From Streptomyces sp. A012304 (GTDB taxonomy: Bacteria; Actinomycetota; Actinomycetes; Streptomycetales; Streptomycetaceae): a DNA stretch of 64,000 nucleotides. The notes under the pieces are model-generated. The model made no database searches. It saw only the letters and a program-made list of their open reading frames with translations, and had not been told where the DNA came from. Shown in pieces: positions 51,437 to 60,567 of this stretch; positions within the stretch are counted from its first letter, which is position 1; each line of letters starts with the position of its first letter. Location: contig NZ_BQUN01000003.1 in the NCBI RefSeq assembly GCF_026008495.1, positions 62,001-126,000 on the forward strand, given 5' to 3'. The position numbers and the translations under genes are program-made.

Positions 51437-52681
51437 TTACCCGCACGTGTCCTCGGCGGCCGTGGTGCCGCGGAACGCGGGCGGCGGGGATTCGTACCCG
51501 GTGTGACCGCGCGACCGCGCGGAGGCAGGACGCTCGGCGCCCTTCGCGGTCCTCTTCTTCGGTTCGATCGGAACGGGTGCATCGGTGCGCAACAGTTCGA
51601 AGAGTTTCTCCGCCTCGGGCTCCACGAGTTGGTCGCGATTGGCGTTGTAGACGTACGACTCCCGCGGAACGGTCAGGAATCGCACCTGTTCGGTGGGAAT
51701 GTCGCGCAATCCGCGCACAAGGTCGTAGAGCCCGCGCAGACTCGCCAGATCCGGGTCGGTGGTGAGAGAGGACGTGGCGGCGTCCAGCACCGGATACAGC
51801 TTCACCGGATTCAGCAGGACGTCATTGCTCCGCACCTTGTTGACGAGCGCCGCGAGGAACCGCTGCTGGCGGTCCATCCGGTCGGTGTCGCTGCCGTTGC
51901 CGAGGGACTTGCGGGCGCGGACGTAACCGAGGGCCTGCTCGCCGTCGAGCGTCACCCGCCCCGCGGGCAGCCGCAGCTTGGCGTCCTTGTCGCGGATCGG
52001 CTCCTTCAAGCACACCTCCACCCCTTCGACGGCGTCGACCATCTTCTTGAAGCCGCGGAAGTCGACGACGACGTGGTGGTCGACGCGGATGCCGGTCAGC
52101 TTCTCGACCGTGCGGATCGTGCAGGCCGAGCCGCCGGTCTGAAAGGCGTAGTTGAACATCGCGAACATCGGTTCGGTCCGGGTCCCGTCCGGCCGCCGGC
52201 AGCTCGGCACGTCCACCATCAGGTCACGGGGCAGGGAGACGGCGGTGGCGCTGCGCCGCCCGGCGGACAGGTGCAGCAGGATCGTCGTGTCCGACCGCTC
52301 GGTCCCCGAGTCCCGCCCGTACTGTCGGTTGCCGGCGCCCGCGCGCGTGTCCGACCCGATCAGCAGGATGTTCCGCGCGTCCTTCACCAGCGAGGTCGGC
52401 CGCTCCTTCGCGTACCGCTCCAGCTCCGCCGCGGCGGCCTCGTCGGGCGTGATGTTCCCGTCGAGCTTCGCGTACACCGCCCACGCGGCCACCCCGGTGC
52501 CGACGACGAGAACGGCGACCGCGCCCGCCGCGCACCGCAGCCACCGGCGCCGACGCCGGCGTATGAGCCCCACCCCGAACGCCGAGGCCCCCACCTCCGG
52601 CCCGAGGGGCCCCTTGGCCGTGCCCGCGCTACCGCCCACGCCCACCACCCCTCCTGCCCACCGTAGGAGCCACGGCACCAC
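51437..52681 (-). CDS. LCP family protein 5
   Basis: 414 residues from the GTG at 52681; an internal GTG at 52639 with GGAGGGG 8 nt upstream is an equally likely start (400 residues). Helix: CAAGAVAVLVVGTGVAAWAVYAKL after an Arg-rich stretch. LCP domain: ARNILLIGSDTRAGAGNRQYGRDSGTERSDTTILLHL, AVSLPRDLMVDVPSC, VDHHVVVDFRGFKKMVDAVEGVEVCL and LDGEQALGYVRARKSLGNGSDTDRMDRQQRFLAAL. No LytR_C domain; a short basic tail ends the protein. Closest in layout to LCP 4, suggesting duplication. Confidence 0.9.
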   Translation of the reverse strand: MVPWLLRWAGGVVGVGGSAGTAKGPLGPEVGASAFGVGLIRRRRRRWLRCAAGAVAVLVVGTGVAAWAVYAKLDGNITPDEAAAAELERYAKERPTSLVKDARNILLIGSDTRAGAGNRQYGRDSGTERSDTTILLHLSAGRRSATAVSLPRDLMVDVPSCRRPDGTRTEPMFAMFNYAFQTGGSACTIRTVEKLTGIRVDHHVVVDFRGFKKMVDAVEGVEVCLKEPIRDKDAKLRLPAGRVTLDGEQALGYVRARKSLGNGSDTDRMDRQQRFLAALVNKVRSNDVLLNPVKLYPVLDAATSSLTTDPDLASLRGLYDLVRGLRDIPTEQVRFLTVPRESYVYNANRDQLVEPEAEKLFELLRTDAPVPIEPKKRTAKGAERPASARSRGHTGYESPPPAFRGTTAAEDTCG

Positions 52682-52777
52682 TCACCTGCCGCTCCTACGA
52701 CGATGGCCCGAGTGGGGGGCGGGGTGGGGGTGGAGGTAGGCCGAACGGGTGACGGGACGACGGCGGACCCCGGCGGT

Positions 52778-52985
52778 GCGGGGGTGGCGGCGGTGGGCCT
52801 CGGCGCGATGAGGGGGTGTGGGCGGTGGGGCTTGGCGTGGCGAGGGGGTGGCGGCGGTGGGCCTTGGCGCGCTGAGGGGGTGTGGGCGGTGGGGCTTGGC
52901 GTGGTGAGGGGGTGGCGGCGGTGGATCTCAGCGCGGTGAGGGGGTGGCGGCGGCGGTGGATCTCAGCGCGGCGAGGGGGTGGGTG
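52778..52985. repeat. G-rich minisatellite, 32-bp period, about 6.5 copies
   Basis: GAGGGGGTG marks units starting at 52810, 52842, 52874, 52906, 52938 and 52973, with a diverged unit from 52778. Spacing is 32, 32, 32, 32, then 35 bp (one extra CGG). Two unit types (GAGGGGGTGTGG and GAGGGGGTGGCGG) alternate at first, giving a 64-bp higher-order period, and later units share GGATCTCAGCGCGG. The period is not a multiple of 3 and there is no ribosome-binding site, so it is non-coding. The + strand is G-rich with many GGGG runs. Confidence 0.93.
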
Positions 52986-53142
52986 CCGGGGCTCCAGCGT
53001 CAGCAGGGCTGCCGCAGCTCACCCCGGCGGCGTGGTCGACGCCCCAGGACCCGGACCGGCGGCCCGGGCCTTGAAGCCCGGGTCGCGACAGCCGTGCGCG
53101 GGGCCGGCACCCGAAAAGGCACCCCGGCCCCGGTCGTCCGGC

Positions 53143-53185
53143 CTAGGCCCTGCGGCGCCGGGATGATCCGAACGACAGGGCCTAG
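53143..53185. repeat. copy 2 of a 43-nt palindromic element at a gene 3' end
   Basis: Perfect 10-bp terminal inverted repeats CTAGGCCCTG (53143-53152) and CAGGGCCTAG (53176-53185). The TAG stop codon of the leftward gene lies in the right arm (53182-53184). 28 nt are shared with 44677-44704. May act as a terminator. Confidence 0.75.
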
Positions 53186-53940
53186 CGGGCCGTGGCCGTC
53201 ACGCGCTCGCTTTCGATGCGCTTGTCGAGGGTCTCCTCGGACGCCTGGTCCAGGTTCCGGCACAGGACCACGGAGCCGCCGCTGGCCAGCGGCGCGTACA
53301 GGCCGGCGCTCAGCCCTTCCCAGGTGTCGTACGGCAGGCCCGACAGCAGCCGGGAGCCGGGGCCCGTCAGGCCGAGGCCCGCCGCGTCCGCCCGGGCCCG
53401 CTCGGTGATCTCCGCGCCGGTGTACTCCGCCCCGGCCACGATCAGCGCCGGCTCCTCCGGGTCCACCGGCGCGTACGCCACGAACCGGTCCCCGTGACTC
53501 GGCACGTCCACGGCGTAGTCGGCATACCCCTCCGGCGGCCCCGGCACGAACCGCCGGCCGAGCGGCGCGAGCGACAGCGCGTACCGCTCGCCCCGGCACG
53601 CCAGCCCCGCCTCGAACCGCCCGGGCCCGGCCACCACGAAGTCCGCGCGCGCGGGATCCCCGTCGACGTCCGCGACGACCCCGACCGACGCACACGCCAG
53701 CAGCCACGCCGCCGTCTGCCAGTGCGCGGGCAGCAGCAGCGCGACCCGGTCGCCGGGCTCGGCGGACATCCCGTCCTGGAGGAGGTTCGCGGTCTTGGCC
53801 ACCCAATTGGCGAAGGTGGCGACGGACAATTCGACCCGTTCCCCGGTGGCGTCGTCGTAGAAGGTCACCAGCGGGCGCGCGGGATCCGCGGCGAGCGCGG
53901 AACGCAGCAGGTCGGCAGGGGTGCGATCGGTGGCGTTCAC
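53182..53940 (-). CDS. TIGR03089-family protein (truncated AMP-binding-like)
   Basis: 252 residues resembling only the N-terminal part of acyl-adenylating enzymes: DRTPADLLRSALAADPARPLVTFYDDATGERVELSVATFANWVAKTANLLQDGM and EPGDRVALLLPAHWQTAAWLLACASVGVVADV. The ATP-binding P-loop and A8-A10 motifs of true ligases are absent. This fits TIGR03089, an actinobacterial family of unknown function next to cell-envelope genes. The GTG at 53940 starts it. The stop codon lies within a palindromic repeat element. Confidence 0.85.
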   Translation of the reverse strand: MNATDRTPADLLRSALAADPARPLVTFYDDATGERVELSVATFANWVAKTANLLQDGMSAEPGDRVALLLPAHWQTAAWLLACASVGVVADVDGDPARADFVVAGPGRFEAGLACRGERYALSLAPLGRRFVPGPPEGYADYAVDVPSHGDRFVAYAPVDPEEPALIVAGAEYTGAEITERARADAAGLGLTGPGSRLLSGLPYDTWEGLSAGLYAPLASGGSVVLCRNLDQASEETLDKRIESERVTATAR

Positions 53941-54067
53941 CCGGGCAAGCGTACGCGCCGCACGCTCCGGGCACCCCCCGCCGGGCCACCGGTTCGGCGG
54001 AACGGGCCCGACACCCCGTCAATTCCTCGATATGCGGATACGTATGGGTCTGTCCAGGATCAGTGCC

Positions 54068-55474
54068 ATGCGTGGATTGCTTGCTTCCTCGATCGGTGTC
54101 ACCTGTGCGGCGGCTCTCGCCCTTCCGCTGGCGCCGCCCGCCACCGCGGCGACGGTGCGGCCGGCGTCGACCGCGGAGACGGCGACCGCCGCGTCCCGGG
54201 CCACCGCCCCGACCACCGCCTCCCTACCCGGCCGCACCCAGTCACTGCCCCTCACATCCCTCACCCACGACCGCTCCCTCGGTCCCACCGGAGCCGAACA
54301 GGGCCTGACCCGCCGGGGCGTGCGCCCCTTCTCCCTGCTCGGCGTCGTCTGGGACGACCCCGGCGCCGAACTCCACGGCCGCGTCCAGGTCCGCACCCGC
54401 GCCACCGCCACCGGCATCTGGTCCGACTGGCAGGACGTCGACCCCCACAACATCGACCACGGCGCAGACCCGGACACCCCCGAACGCACCTCGGGACGCG
54501 TCCGCGGCGCCACCGCCCCGCTGTGGGTCGGTGACTCCGACGGCGTCGAACTCCGTGTCAGCCCCGCCGCCGGACACACCGAGCAGCACGCGAACGACCG
54601 TACGGACGACGTCGCCCGGGCCACCCGTACGGCGCCGACGGCCGCCGCACTCCCCTCGGGCCTGCACCTGGAACTCGTCGACCCAGGCACGACCGGCCTC
54701 ACCCCGGCCCACGCCCCGGTGGGCTCACCGCGCACCCGCGCCCTGCCGGCCACGGCCCGCACCGACGCCGCAGCCGTCGTGAAGGCGGCCGAACCGGCGG
54801 CAGCAGCCGTTGCCGCGCCGGCCGTCCCGGCCGGAGCGAAGCTGACGAAGGGTCAGCGGGCCAAGCCGTACATCGGCCCGCGCCCGCGCATCGTCACACG
54901 CGGCGGCTGGAGCGCCGACGAGACGCTGCGCGAGAAGGGGTTCCGCTACACCACGACGGTCAAGGCGGCTTTCGTGCACCACACGGCCTCGGGCAACAAC
55001 TACAAGTGCGCGCAGGCCCCGTCCGTCATCCGCGGTATCTACCGCTACCACGTGGTGAGCATGGGCTGGCGGGACATCGGCTACAACTTCCTCGTCGACA
55101 AGTGCGGAAACATCTACGAGGGCCGGGCCGGGGGCGTGACGAAGCCCGTCCTGGGCGCCCACACCCTCGGGTTCAACAGCAACAGCATGGGGATCGCCGT
55201 CCTCGGCACCTACACCAAGACCAAGCCGCCGGCCGCGACCGTGACGGCCATCGCTCGGCTGACCGCGTGGAAGTTGGGTCTCTTCGGGGCCAATCCGAGC
55301 GGAAAGACATATCTGAAGTCCGGAGGTGGCAATCTCTACCGAAAAGGTAAGAACGTACGACTGAACGTCATCTCCGGCCACCGGGACGGCTTCGCCACGG
55401 AATGCCCAGGGCGGCAGCTATACGGCAAGCTCGGCTCGGCCCGCTCCGCCGCGGCGCGCCTCCAGGGGCGCTGA
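54068..55474 (+). CDS. secreted peptidoglycan-recognition / N-acetylmuramoyl-L-alanine amidase protein
   Basis: 468 residues from the ATG at 54068 (in-frame ATGs at 54032 and 54044 are alternatives without ribosome-binding sites). Signal peptide GLLASSIGVTCAAALALPLAPPATAA. The N-terminal half is a beta-rich, Thr/Ala-rich region with FSLLGVVWDDPGAELHGRVQVRTRATATGIWSDWQDVD. The C-terminal PGRP/amidase_2 domain runs from about residue 280: RIVTRGGWSADE, KAAFVHHTASGNNY (zinc His), IRGIYRYHVVSMGWRDIGYNFLVDKCGNIYEGRAGG, LGAHTLGFNSNSMGIAVLG, and NVISGHRDGFATECPGRQLY with zinc His and Cys. It cleaves the amide bond between MurNAc and L-Ala. Confidence 0.88.
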   Translation: MRGLLASSIGVTCAAALALPLAPPATAATVRPASTAETATAASRATAPTTASLPGRTQSLPLTSLTHDRSLGPTGAEQGLTRRGVRPFSLLGVVWDDPGAELHGRVQVRTRATATGIWSDWQDVDPHNIDHGADPDTPERTSGRVRGATAPLWVGDSDGVELRVSPAAGHTEQHANDRTDDVARATRTAPTAAALPSGLHLELVDPGTTGLTPAHAPVGSPRTRALPATARTDAAAVVKAAEPAAAAVAAPAVPAGAKLTKGQRAKPYIGPRPRIVTRGGWSADETLREKGFRYTTTVKAAFVHHTASGNNYKCAQAPSVIRGIYRYHVVSMGWRDIGYNFLVDKCGNIYEGRAGGVTKPVLGAHTLGFNSNSMGIAVLGTYTKTKPPAATVTAIARLTAWKLGLFGANPSGKTYLKSGGGNLYRKGKNVRLNVISGHRDGFATECPGRQLYGKLGSARSAAARLQGR

Positions 55475-55629
55475 GGCAGGCCGGAACGCGTGCCCCGGGG
55501 CCTGGGGAGGCCCCGTGGGACACGTGCGCGTTCAGTGGGGGGCACATTCCACAGCCGTCGGGGGGACAGCGCATGGAGTACCGCATGCGACACCGCACGG
55601 CCATCGAAGTTGCCGCACAACGGTCTGCA

Positions 55630-55661
55630 TACACTGGCCGGCCGAAAGACAGTTCGGCCGG
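55630..55661 (+). promoter_or_regulatory. -10 box and leader hairpin before the nucleotidyltransferase
   Basis: TACACT (55630-55635) as -10, then at the expected transcript start a 9-bp hairpin CCGGCCGAA/TTCGGCCGG (55638-55646, 55653-55661) with loop AGACAG, 24 nt before the GTG. It may be an operator or mRNA-stabilising 5' structure. Confidence 0.45.
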
Positions 55662-55685
55662 TCCCGGCAGGAAGCAGAGACGAAG

Positions 55686-56768
55686 GTGACAGAAGCGATC
55701 CTCCTGGTCGGCGGCAAGGGCACCCGGTTGCGCCCGCTCACGGTGCACACGCCCAAGCCCATGGTCAGGGCGGCCGGAGTGCCGTTCCTGACGCACCAGC
55801 TGGCGCGGGCCAAAGCCGCAGGCGTGGACCACATCGTCCTCGCCACGAGTTATCTGGCGGAGGTCTTCGAACCGTACTTCGGGGACGGCTCGTCGCTCGG
55901 CCTGCACATCGAGTACGTCACCGAGGACGAACCCCTCGGCACGGGCGGCGCGATCCGCAACGTCGCCTCCCGGCTGCACTCGGGCCCCGACGACCCGATC
56001 CTGGTCTTCAACGGCGACATCCTGACCGGCCTCGACATCCGCAGGCTGGTCGACACCCACGAGACGACGGGCGCCGACGTCTCCCTGCACCTGACGAAGG
56101 TGACGGACCCGCGCGCCTACGGCCTGGTCCCCACCGACGACACGGGCAAGGTCCTCGCCTTCCTGGAGAAGCCCCAGACGCCCGAGGAGATCGTCACCGA
56201 CCAGATCAACGCGGGTGCCTACGTCTTCCGCCGCTCGGTCATCGACACCATCCCGCTCGGCCGCCCGGTGTCGGTGGAACGGGAGACCTTCCCCGGCCTC
56301 CTCGCGGCGGGGGCACACCTCCAGGGCATGGTGGACTCCACCTACTGGCTGGACCTCGGCACCCCGGCGGCCTTCGTCCGCGGCTCCGCCGACCTGGTCC
56401 TGGGCCGGGCGCCCTCCCCGGCGATCCCCGGCCGCTGCGGCGACCGTCTGGTCCTGCCGACGGCGACCGTGGCCCCCGACGCGAAGCTGACCGGCGGCAC
56501 GGTGGTCGGCGAGGGCGCGTTCGTCGCGGAAGGGGCGAGGGTCTTCGGCTCGACGATCCTGCCCGGCGCGGTCATCGAACCCGGCGCCGTCATCACCGAC
56601 TCCCTCATCGGCACCCGCGCCCGCGTGGGTTCACGCTCCGTCCTCACCGGCACGGTCATCGGGGACGGCGCGATCGTCGGCCCCGACAACGAACTGCGCG
56701 AGGGCGCACGGGTGTGGTGCGACGCGAAGATCCCGGCGGGGGCCCTGCGGTTCTCGTCGGACCAGTAG
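55686..56768 (+). CDS. mannose-1-phosphate guanylyltransferase-like nucleotidyltransferase
   Basis: 360 residues. NDP-sugar pyrophosphorylase domain: EAILLVGGKGTRLRPLTVHTPKPMVRAAGVPFL (signature GGKGTRLRPLT and the PKPM lysine), EDEPLGTGGAIRNVA, ILVFNGDILTGLD and INAGAYVFRRSVIDTIP. The C-terminal left-handed beta-helix (VVGEGAFVAEGARVFGSTILPGAVIEPGAVITDSLIG) is typical of the ManC/GMPP-B-like group. It most likely makes GDP-mannose, but other sugar-1-phosphates are possible. The GTG at 55686 follows GGAAG 11 nt upstream. Fits the glycopolymer genes around it. Confidence 0.88.
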   Translation: MTEAILLVGGKGTRLRPLTVHTPKPMVRAAGVPFLTHQLARAKAAGVDHIVLATSYLAEVFEPYFGDGSSLGLHIEYVTEDEPLGTGGAIRNVASRLHSGPDDPILVFNGDILTGLDIRRLVDTHETTGADVSLHLTKVTDPRAYGLVPTDDTGKVLAFLEKPQTPEEIVTDQINAGAYVFRRSVIDTIPLGRPVSVERETFPGLLAAGAHLQGMVDSTYWLDLGTPAAFVRGSADLVLGRAPSPAIPGRCGDRLVLPTATVAPDAKLTGGTVVGEGAFVAEGARVFGSTILPGAVIEPGAVITDSLIGTRARVGSRSVLTGTVIGDGAIVGPDNELREGARVWCDAKIPAGALRFSSDQ

Positions 56769-57015
56769 CCGCCGGTAGCGCGAGAAGCCGCCGGCAGCCG
56801 GCGCACGCAGCGCGAGGCGACACAGACAGCGCGAAGAGCGCGAGGAGCCGCCGGCGCTGGCGCACGGAGCGCGAGGCGGCGCAGATAGCGCGAGGAGCCG
56901 CCCGGAGCGCGAAAAAGACGTCGGCAGCGCGAAGAGACGCCGACAGCGCAAGAAGCGCGGGGAGGCGCCGGTAGTACGAGGCGGCGCCGGTAGCGCGAGG
57001 CGGCGCGCACAGGCG
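56769..57015. repeat. degenerate AGCGCGAG repeat array
   Basis: About ten copies of AGCGCGAGG/AGCGCGAAG spaced irregularly by roughly 10-45 bp, separated by CGCCG-rich spacers, starting just after the nucleotidyltransferase stop. No gene; the repeat spacing is not regular enough for a CRISPR array. The stretch to 57095 holds nothing else I can identify. Confidence 0.7.
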
Positions 57016-57095
57016 TGACTCGGCCCGTCGGTACGCTCTCGGCGGGCCCGAGCACGAGCAGCCCGTCCGGGTGCGCGCCCCCGGGCCGGGGGACG

Positions 57096-58112
57096 TCACA
57101 ACCGCCCGATGTCCCCCCGGGGCATCCGCGGCGCCCGCCGCGCCGGCACCTTCCCGCTCAGCAGGATCAACCGAGCCGCCCGATGCCGCTGGCCCGCGTA
57201 CGGCTCCAGCAACTCCAGCATCACCGCGTCGTCCGCGTCGCGGTCCCCCGCCAACGCCCACCCCACGATCCCCGGCAGATGCAGATCGCCCACCGTCACC
57301 GCGTCCGCCGCCCCATGACTGCGCTGCACCGTCTCCGCCGACGTCCACGGCCCGATCCCGGACACCACCTCCAGCCGGGCCTGCGCCTCGGCCGGAGACA
57401 TCCGCACGGCCTCCTCCAGCCGCCCCGCCACCCGAACGGCCCGCAGGATCGTCGACGCCCGCTTGTTGTCGACCCCGGCCCGATGCCACTCCCACGACGG
57501 GATCAGCGCCCATGTCCGAGGCGCCGGCATCACCCACATCGGCCGCTCACCGGCCCCGGCGGGACCCGGCGCCGGCTCCCCGAACTTCCGCACCAGCCGC
57601 CGCCACGCCCGGTACGCCTCGTCGGTGGTGACCTTCTGCTCCAGGATCGAGGGGATCAACGACTCCAGCACCAGTCCGGTCCGCGTCAACCGCAGCCCCG
57701 GCCGCCGGTGCCGCGCCATCGCCACCAGCCGATGCCGCGGTACGAAGGCCTCCGGATCGTCGGCGGCCCCGAGCATCTCCGGCATCCGCTCCAGTAGCCA
57801 GTCGGCCCCGGGCCCCCAGGCCTCCCCCCGCACGGCCCCGCCCCCGGGGACCGCGACGACCCGCAGCGTCCCGGGCCCGGCGGGCGTCAGGCTGGCCCGC
57901 CACACCGACCCGTCGGGCGTCGTCCGGAACGTCGGATCCCCGGGCCCCCGCCTGAGCGGCCCCAGCACCAGCCCGAGCTCGAGCGGCCCTTCCGGCACCC
58001 ACGTCCGCACCCGCCCCGTGACCGGCCGCGCGCCGTCCCGCGCGCCGGGCACGGCGACGTACCCGCCGCGTACGGTCGTCCGCGTGGGCCGGGGAGCGAA
58101 GCGTCCTGCCAC
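57096..58112 (-). CDS. DNA-3-methyladenine glycosylase, AlkA-like (HhH-GPD)
   Basis: 338 residues. An N-terminal beta domain, then the helix-hairpin-helix base-excision fold: GLVLESLIPSILEQKVTTDEAYRAWRRLVRKFG, the hairpin VVSGIGPWTSAETVQRSHG, and the catalytic Asp in ADAVTVGDLHLPGIVGWALAG. The C-terminal WMLEPYAGQR-like LELLEPYAGQRHRAARLILL is typical. Removes alkylated bases from DNA. The start is the GTG at 58112. Monocistronic and downstream of the fbi genes on the same strand, 124 bp away. Confidence 0.87.
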   Translation of the reverse strand: MAGRFAPRPTRTTVRGGYVAVPGARDGARPVTGRVRTWVPEGPLELGLVLGPLRRGPGDPTFRTTPDGSVWRASLTPAGPGTLRVVAVPGGGAVRGEAWGPGADWLLERMPEMLGAADDPEAFVPRHRLVAMARHRRPGLRLTRTGLVLESLIPSILEQKVTTDEAYRAWRRLVRKFGEPAPGPAGAGERPMWVMPAPRTWALIPSWEWHRAGVDNKRASTILRAVRVAGRLEEAVRMSPAEAQARLEVVSGIGPWTSAETVQRSHGAADAVTVGDLHLPGIVGWALAGDRDADDAVMLELLEPYAGQRHRAARLILLSGKVPARRAPRMPRGDIGRL

Positions 58113-58236
58113 GGAAGAAGTCCTGGGGAAGTAGGGAGTGCGGGAGCCGAAGAAGAGACAGCAGGGAAGAGGAGGAGCGGGGCGAGCGGGAACGGGAACG
58201 GGCTGGTACCGCCCCTAAGAGACTAGGCGCCCCGCC

Positions 58237-59577
58237 TCACCGCACCTCGATGAACCCTCCCGCGTCCCGCTCCGGCCGAGCCCGCGGCTCCTCCGCCGGA
58301 CGCCCGACCGCGACCGCGCCCATCGGGTCCCAGTGCTCCGGCAGCTCCAGTACCTCGCGCACCACGTCCCGGCAGAACATCGTCGACGACACCCACGCGG
58401 AGCCCAGCCGCTCCCCGGCCAGGGCGACCAGGAAGTTCTGCACCCCGGCGCCGGCCGCGACGACGAACATCTCCCGCTCGGCCGCGTCCCGCCGCGGGTC
58501 GCCGTAGGTGTGCGACCCGTCCATCACCAGGCACGGCACCACCAGATAGGGCGCGTTGCGCAGCACGTCCCCCCGCCGGACCCGCTTGGCGATCGACTCC
58601 TCGCTCTTGCCGTCCCGCCGCAGGTCCGCGATCCACGCGTCCCGCATGGCGTCCAGCAGCCGCACCCGCGCCGCCTGCGACTCCAGCAGGACGAACCGCC
58701 AGGGCGTGGTGTGGTGCGGAGCCGGCGCCGTGACGGCCGCGGCGACCGCCCGCCGTACCGCGCCGGGGTCCACGGGGTCGTCGGTGAAGGCGCGCACCGT
58801 ACGTCGCTGGGTGACCGCGAGCCGGACCGCCTCCGAGGTGCCCAGCCGGAACATGTCGTCGCGTGCCCCGCGCACCATGGCCCGCGCGCCGTCCTCGTCC
58901 CCGCCGGTCAAGACGACGTGCGCCAGGCCGCGTACGACGGCCACGGGCAGCCCGGCGGCCTTGCCCTTGACCAGGTCGCCGGCGGCGGCCAGCTCGTCGG
59001 CGGTGGCGACGACGGTCGCGCTGAGCGGATTGCCGTACGCGTCCGTGCCCCCGCGCAGGTCGTCCAGGACGCGCACGCCGGCGGCGCCGATCGCCATGTC
59101 GGTGAGCCCGGCGCGCCAGGGCCGCCCGCATGTGTCGGTGACGACGACCCCGACCCGCACGCCGAGGATGTCCCGCAGCCCGTCGCGGATCGCGCGCGCG
59201 GAGGCGTCCGGGTCCTCCGGCAGCAGCAGCACCGTCCCGGCGGGGGTGTTGGAGGCATCGACGCCGGCGGCCGCCATCACCAGGCCCTGCCGGTTCTCGA
59301 CGATCCTGAGGGTCCCGCGCCGGGCCACGACCCGGACGGTCTCCGCGTCGATCGCGGCCTCCCGGTCGTCGGCCCGCACGACACGGCCCTCCGCCTTGGA
59401 CACGATCTTGGAGGTGACCAGCAGCACGTCCCCGTCGGCGAGCCCCGGCTCGGCGGCGGCGATCAGCTTGGCCAGGTCGTCGCCGGGGCGCACCTCGGGC
59501 AGGCCGGGCACGGCCCACACCCGGTACCCCCGGTCACCGGCCTCGTCCTCCAGGGTGCTGTCGACGGTATCGGTCAC
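58237..59577 (-). CDS. fbiB: bifunctional F420-0:L-glutamate ligase / FMN reductase
   Basis: 446 residues with both domains of the actinobacterial FbiB. The N-terminal CofE ligase (about 1-250) has [32 protein letters not shown] and [26 protein letters not shown]. The C-terminal nitroreductase fold runs from [45 protein letters not shown] to [32 protein letters not shown]. Adds the first glutamates to F420-0 and reduces the dehydro precursor. The GTG at 59577 overlaps the fbiA stop by 4 bp. Confidence 0.93.
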   Translation of the reverse strand: MTDTVDSTLEDEAGDRGYRVWAVPGLPEVRPGDDLAKLIAAAEPGLADGDVLLVTSKIVSKAEGRVVRADDREAAIDAETVRVVARRGTLRIVENRQGLVMAAAGVDASNTPAGTVLLLPEDPDASARAIRDGLRDILGVRVGVVVTDTCGRPWRAGLTDMAIGAAGVRVLDDLRGGTDAYGNPLSATVVATADELAAAGDLVKGKAAGLPVAVVRGLAHVVLTGGDEDGARAMVRGARDDMFRLGTSEAVRLAVTQRRTVRAFTDDPVDPGAVRRAVAAAVTAPAPHHTTPWRFVLLESQAARVRLLDAMRDAWIADLRRDGKSEESIAKRVRRGDVLRNAPYLVVPCLVMDGSHTYGDPRRDAAEREMFVVAAGAGVQNFLVALAGERLGSAWVSSTMFCRDVVREVLELPEHWDPMGAVAVGRPAEEPRARPERDAGGFIEVR

Positions 59578-60533
59578 GCCCCGCGCACCTCCTCCGCCAG
59601 CGCCAGCGCCTCCTGGGCCATCCGCGCGGTGGCGTCGATGTCGGTCATCATCAGCGGGACGGCGCGGCAGCGGATCCCGGCGGCCTCGACCCGCTCCACG
59701 GTGCCCGCGTCGACGGTGTCGACGAGCCAGCCGTCGAGGAGGCCCGAGCCGTAGTGTTCGGCGACCGCGGCGGCCGTCGACTCCACGCCGACCGCCGCGA
59801 GCACCTTGTCGGCCATGCCGCGCACGGGCGCGTCCCCGACGATGGGGGACAGGCCCACCACCGGCACCCCGGCCTCGGCGATGGCCTCCCGGATGCCGGG
59901 CACGGCCAGGATCGTGCCGATGGAGACGACCGGGTTGGACGGCGGGAAGAGGACGACGTCGGCCTCCGCGATCGCCTCCAGCACCCCGGGCGCGGGCTTG
60001 GCCTGCTCCGCGCCGACGGGCACGATCGCCTCGGCCGGCACCGACGCCCGCAGCCGCACCCAGTACTCCTGGAAGTGGACGGCCTTGCGTTCGCCGTCCA
60101 CCTCGACGGCGACATGGGTCTCGACGCGGTCGTCGGTCATCGGGATCAGCCGCACGCCCGGCTGCCACCGGTCGCACAGCGCCTCGGTGACCGCGCTGAG
60201 CGGATACCCGGCGCCGATCATCTGGGTCCGCACGATGTGCGTGGCGAAGTCCCGGTCGCCCAGCCCGAACCACTCCGGCCCGACGCCGTACGCGGCGAGC
60301 TCCTCCTTCAGATGGAAGGTCTCGTCGGACCGGCCCCAGCCCTGCTCCTCGTTGATGCCGCCGCCGAGCGTGTACATCACCGTGTCGAGGTCCGGGCAGA
60401 CCTTCAGCCCGAAGAGGTGGATGTCGTCGCCGGTGTTGCCGATGACCGTGATGTCCGCGTCCGGCACGGCCCGCTTCAGACCGCGCAGGAACCGGGCACC
60501 GCCGATGCCGCCTGCCAGAACCACAATGCGCAT
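59574..60533 (-). CDS. fbiA: phospho-lactate/enolpyruvate transferase for coenzyme F420 (CofD/FbiA)
   Basis: 319 residues. It joins Fo to the phosphoenolpyruvate- or lactate-derived moiety, forming (dehydro)F420-0. Motifs: [84 protein letters not shown] and [20 protein letters not shown] leaderless start is likely: on the minus strand CAGACT (60541-60546) lies seven nt before the ATG at 60533. Coupled to fbiB; fbiC and fbiD are not in the window. Confidence 0.94.
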   Translation of the reverse strand: MRIVVLAGGIGGARFLRGLKRAVPDADITVIGNTGDDIHLFGLKVCPDLDTVMYTLGGGINEEQGWGRSDETFHLKEELAAYGVGPEWFGLGDRDFATHIVRTQMIGAGYPLSAVTEALCDRWQPGVRLIPMTDDRVETHVAVEVDGERKAVHFQEYWVRLRASVPAEAIVPVGAEQAKPAPGVLEAIAEADVVLFPPSNPVVSIGTILAVPGIREAIAEAGVPVVGLSPIVGDAPVRGMADKVLAAVGVESTAAAVAEHYGSGLLDGWLVDTVDAGTVERVEAAGIRCRAVPLMMTDIDATARMAQEALALAEEVRGA

Positions 60534-60567
60534 GGGGGCAAGTCTGGCAGGCGGGTACGACAACGCG

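Noticed and set aside
52703-53408. Open frames running through the minisatellite
   Set aside because: The 32-bp period breaks the frame in each unit and no start signal is present.
52778-57015. CRISPR array at the 32-bp repeat or at the AGCGCGAG repeats
   Set aside because: The 32-bp units are contiguous without unique spacers, the second array has irregular, short, degenerate copies, and no cas genes are present.
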